Under the pieces are notes generated by a model. That model saw only the letters and a program-made list of their open reading frames with translations, had not been told where the DNA came from and ran no database searches. 16,061 bases of DNA from Deltaproteobacteria bacterium (GTDB lineage Bacteria; Desulfobacterota; Desulfobacteria; Desulfobacterales; UBA11574), in the NCBI GenBank assembly GCA_019314155.1, contig JAFCZV010000105.1:1-16061 (forward strand), given 5' to 3'. Position 1 is the stretch's first letter. Each line of letters begins with the position of its first letter. The translations under genes were made by a program, and so were the position numbers. Below are positions 14,519 to 16,061 of the stretch, in pieces.

Positions 14519-14546
14519 TTTACAATGTCTGTAAATTGAATAAAAT
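14519..14546 (+). promoter_or_regulatory. Putative promoter with inverted-repeat operator for the CuA-cytochrome genes
   Basis: TTTACA (14519-14524), a 16-base spacer and TAAAAT (14541-14546) form a sigma70-like promoter, placing the start of transcription near 14553 and leaving a very short leader. The -35 box is one arm of a perfect inverted repeat, TTTACA-N5-TGTAAA (14519-14535), a likely repressor or activator site. A second dyad, TGACA-N9-TGTCA (14480-14498), lies just upstream, and CATCG-GCCGG-CGATG near 14411 could form a small hairpin without a T-run. Confidence 0.5.
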
Positions 14547-14566
14547 TTTCACAGCATAGGGAATTT

Positions 14567-15037
14567 ATGCGTGCTGACAATAAATATTTGGATCTTCTTT
14601 TTCTATTACTATTAGCTATAGTTATCGTTGGTTTGCCTTACGGTATACGAACCTATGATCGTCAGGTGTGGCAAAAAAAAATAGAACCCGGCGCCAAAGA
14701 ATTTACCCTGACCGGTCATACGGAAAGGGGATGGTTGCTGGGTGAAGTTCATGCCCTGGATGTTCTTTCCCTCGGGCAACCTCATACTCCTGTTGAAAAA
14801 CCGGTGATAGAGGTTCATAAAGGGGATCGGGTCGTATTAAAACTTAAAAGCAGCGATGTGATTCACGGCTTCAGTCTTATAGATGCCGGTATCATTATTA
14901 CCGACGGTATCCATCCGGGGAAGGTTGTTCTGGTTTCTTTTATAGCGGACAAGGTCGGCACATTCACCTTTTCATGCAATGCCATATGCGGCAAAAACCA
15001 TAAAAACATGCAGGGCACACTGATGGTCAGGGCCTAA
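14567..15037 (+). CDS. Membrane-anchored CuA protein (cytochrome c oxidase subunit II-like)
   Basis: This 156-residue protein is a single-anchor cupredoxin with a binuclear CuA site, an electron-transfer centre facing the periplasm. It has one N-terminal TM helix (about 8-27) and a beta-barrel domain. The copper ligands are visible as His100 (DVIHGF), then Cys137, Cys141, His145 and Met148 in CNAICGKNHKNM. The usual CxE position holds Ala139; in CuA that residue binds through its backbone carbonyl, so binding need not be lost. Only one TM helix is present, whereas classical subunit II often has two, and no subunit I is in the window. It may instead pass electrons to or from the multiheme cytochrome encoded 14 bases downstream. 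No strong Shine-Dalgarno sequence is seen; AGGGAA lies about five bases before ATG. Confidence 0.88.
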   Translation: MRADNKYLDLLFLLLLAIVIVGLPYGIRTYDRQVWQKKIEPGAKEFTLTGHTERGWLLGEVHALDVLSLGQPHTPVEKPVIEVHKGDRVVLKLKSSDVIHGFSLIDAGIIITDGIHPGKVVLVSFIADKVGTFTFSCNAICGKNHKNMQGTLMVRA

Positions 15038-15051
15038 GTAAGGGCACGCTT

Positions 15052-16061
15052 ATGTTTAAGAAAAAAATGAGTTTGTGGATCGGAGTTTTTTTAATCCTGG
15101 GAATTTTCACTGTACTTTCTTTTGAAAAACCCGGTTCAGCTCTGGCACAGCTGAAATCAGCCCGGGATCGAACCATCCGGGGTCGTGTTATATCTGAATA
15201 TGGCCCGGTTGAAAATGCCAGGGTTAGAGTGGCCGGAACAGAAACATTTGTCCTCACCGACAGGCAAGGAAATTTCGAGTTCTCCACCGAACGTCTGACA
15301 GGGAAAAAGTTTTGGGTAACCGCCGGCAAAGAAGGCTGGTTCAATAACGGACAGGTCGCACTTCCCTCCGGTCGTATGAACGACATCTTTTTATATCCGA
15401 TTTACCTAAACGACCGGCCGGACTATCGTTTTATTTCACCGGTCACCTGTTCCCGATGCCACGTTAAACTCACTCGATACTGGGATAAGTCCAAAATGGC
15501 CCACACCACATCCAATCCAAAGGTTCTTGATATATATTATGGAAGAGATGCCCTCCAACACAAAAATGTCGCTCCAGGATACCGCCTCGATAATCCGAAC
15601 AGCAAGGGCAACTGCGTTGTATGTCACGCACCGTCGGTGGCAGCCTCCAGGGCATGGACAAAGGATTTGGAAACAGCACTCTGGTCCGCCAGGACCGAAT
15701 GGGACGGAATCAGCTGTGATTATTGCCATAAAGTGAGAAATGTCATTTCGGATAAAACCAGGCCAAGCGGCAAAAAGCCGGTTCTGGAACGACAAACCGC
15801 CGCCAAAGGATCGTCAATTATGGTCTTCGGACCTTATGATGATGTGGTGGTTCCGCCCATGGGTGCATCCTATTCCCCCATCTATGATAAAGGGCGCTTT
15901 TGTTCCACATGCCATGGCCATTTTAAGCAACTGGAAAAAGGCAAATTCTGGGATCACAGCAAAGTATATTCTGCTTCGGAATGGAAGGGATTTGGCTTGA
16001 AAGAAGACACGATTTTACCGATCCAGACCACTTACCGGGAATGGGAACATTGGCAGAATCA
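15052..16061 (+). CDS. Multiheme cytochrome c with N-terminal carboxypeptidase-regulatory-like domain, 5' part
   Basis: The frame is open from ATG 15052 to the end of the window (336 codons), so the gene is cut off. A signal peptide (KKKMSLW, hydrophobic about 8-23, ending near ALA-QL) leads into a beta-sandwich of the carboxypeptidase regulatory-like type (about 41-118; RGRVISEYGPVENARVRV, LTDRQGNFEF). The cytochrome part starts about residue 130 with four heme-binding CxxCH motifs: CSRCH (133-137), CVVCH (188-192), CDYCH (222-226) and CSTCH (284-288). The closing text TYREWEHWQN resembles the segment that precedes a further CxSCHMP heme motif in this cytochrome group, so more hemes are expected downstream. 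AAGGG seven bases upstream supports the start. Spacing of 14 bases puts it in one transcript with the CuA gene. It is probably a periplasmic or outer-surface electron carrier or oxidoreductase. Confidence 0.9.
   Translation, partial: MFKKKMSLWIGVFLILGIFTVLSFEKPGSALAQLKSARDRTIRGRVISEYGPVENARVRVAGTETFVLTDRQGNFEFSTERLTGKKFWVTAGKEGWFNNGQVALPSGRMNDIFLYPIYLNDRPDYRFISPVTCSRCHVKLTRYWDKSKMAHTTSNPKVLDIYYGRDALQHKNVAPGYRLDNPNSKGNCVVCHAPSVAASRAWTKDLETALWSARTEWDGISCDYCHKVRNVISDKTRPSGKKPVLERQTAAKGSSIMVFGPYDDVVVPPMGASYSPIYDKGRFCSTCHGHFKQLEKGKFWDHSKVYSASEWKGFGLKEDTILPIQTTYREWEHWQN

Overview
The window looks like a piece of chromosome from an anaerobic Desulfobacterota (deltaproteobacterial, Desulfobacterales-like) bacterium. 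This rests on a tungsten-type aldehyde ferredoxin oxidoreductase, a multiheme c-type cytochrome, a complete AmmeMemoRadiSam gene set and an FtsEX-EnvC-CtpA-YibQ-type envelope operon, with moderate GC content. The lineage is inferred from gene content and general protein character, not from a marker gene. All convincing genes are on the + strand.

Region 1 (1-6369) is a tightly packed envelope and cell-division operon. It holds the 3' part of a TolC-like outer-membrane efflux gene, ftsE, ftsX, an EnvC-like SH3/coiled-coil/degenerate LytM protein, a CtpA-type S41 protease and a YibQ-type divergent polysaccharide deacetylase. In the standard model FtsEX uses ATP to control an EnvC-type activator of septal peptidoglycan amidases. 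The protease and deacetylase-like protein are frequent neighbours.

Region 2 (6370-6646) is a 277-base gap with a good sigma70-type promoter (TTGACA-N17-TATTTT). A 12-base perfect palindrome straddles the end of the -35 box, and the long untranslated leader contains a 12-bp stem.

Region 3 (6647-11374) is an AmmeMemoRadiSam cluster: a Memo-AMMECR1 fusion with an N-terminal export signal, a membrane-embedded spermidine-synthase-like protein, and the radical SAM enzyme with a twin-arginine-like leader. The genes overlap by 17 and 14 bases. The radical SAM gene is broken in this sequence by an apparent loss of about 20 bases that shifts the frame. The biochemical role of AmmeMemoRadiSam is not established. 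An aldehyde ferredoxin oxidoreductase (11430-13226) follows 55 bases later.

Region 4 (13227-16061) carries four envelope proteins. They are an unrecognised Cys/His-rich exported protein behind its own sigma70-like promoter, a small PepSY-like exported protein behind a near-consensus sigma54 promoter, a membrane-anchored CuA (cytochrome oxidase subunit II-like) protein, and the first 336 codons of a multiheme cytochrome c with an N-terminal carboxypeptidase-regulatory-like domain. The last two look like one transcription unit for periplasmic electron transfer, with an inverted repeat at the promoter. No oxidase subunit I is visible. No tRNA, rRNA, CRISPR array or complete insertion sequence was seen.
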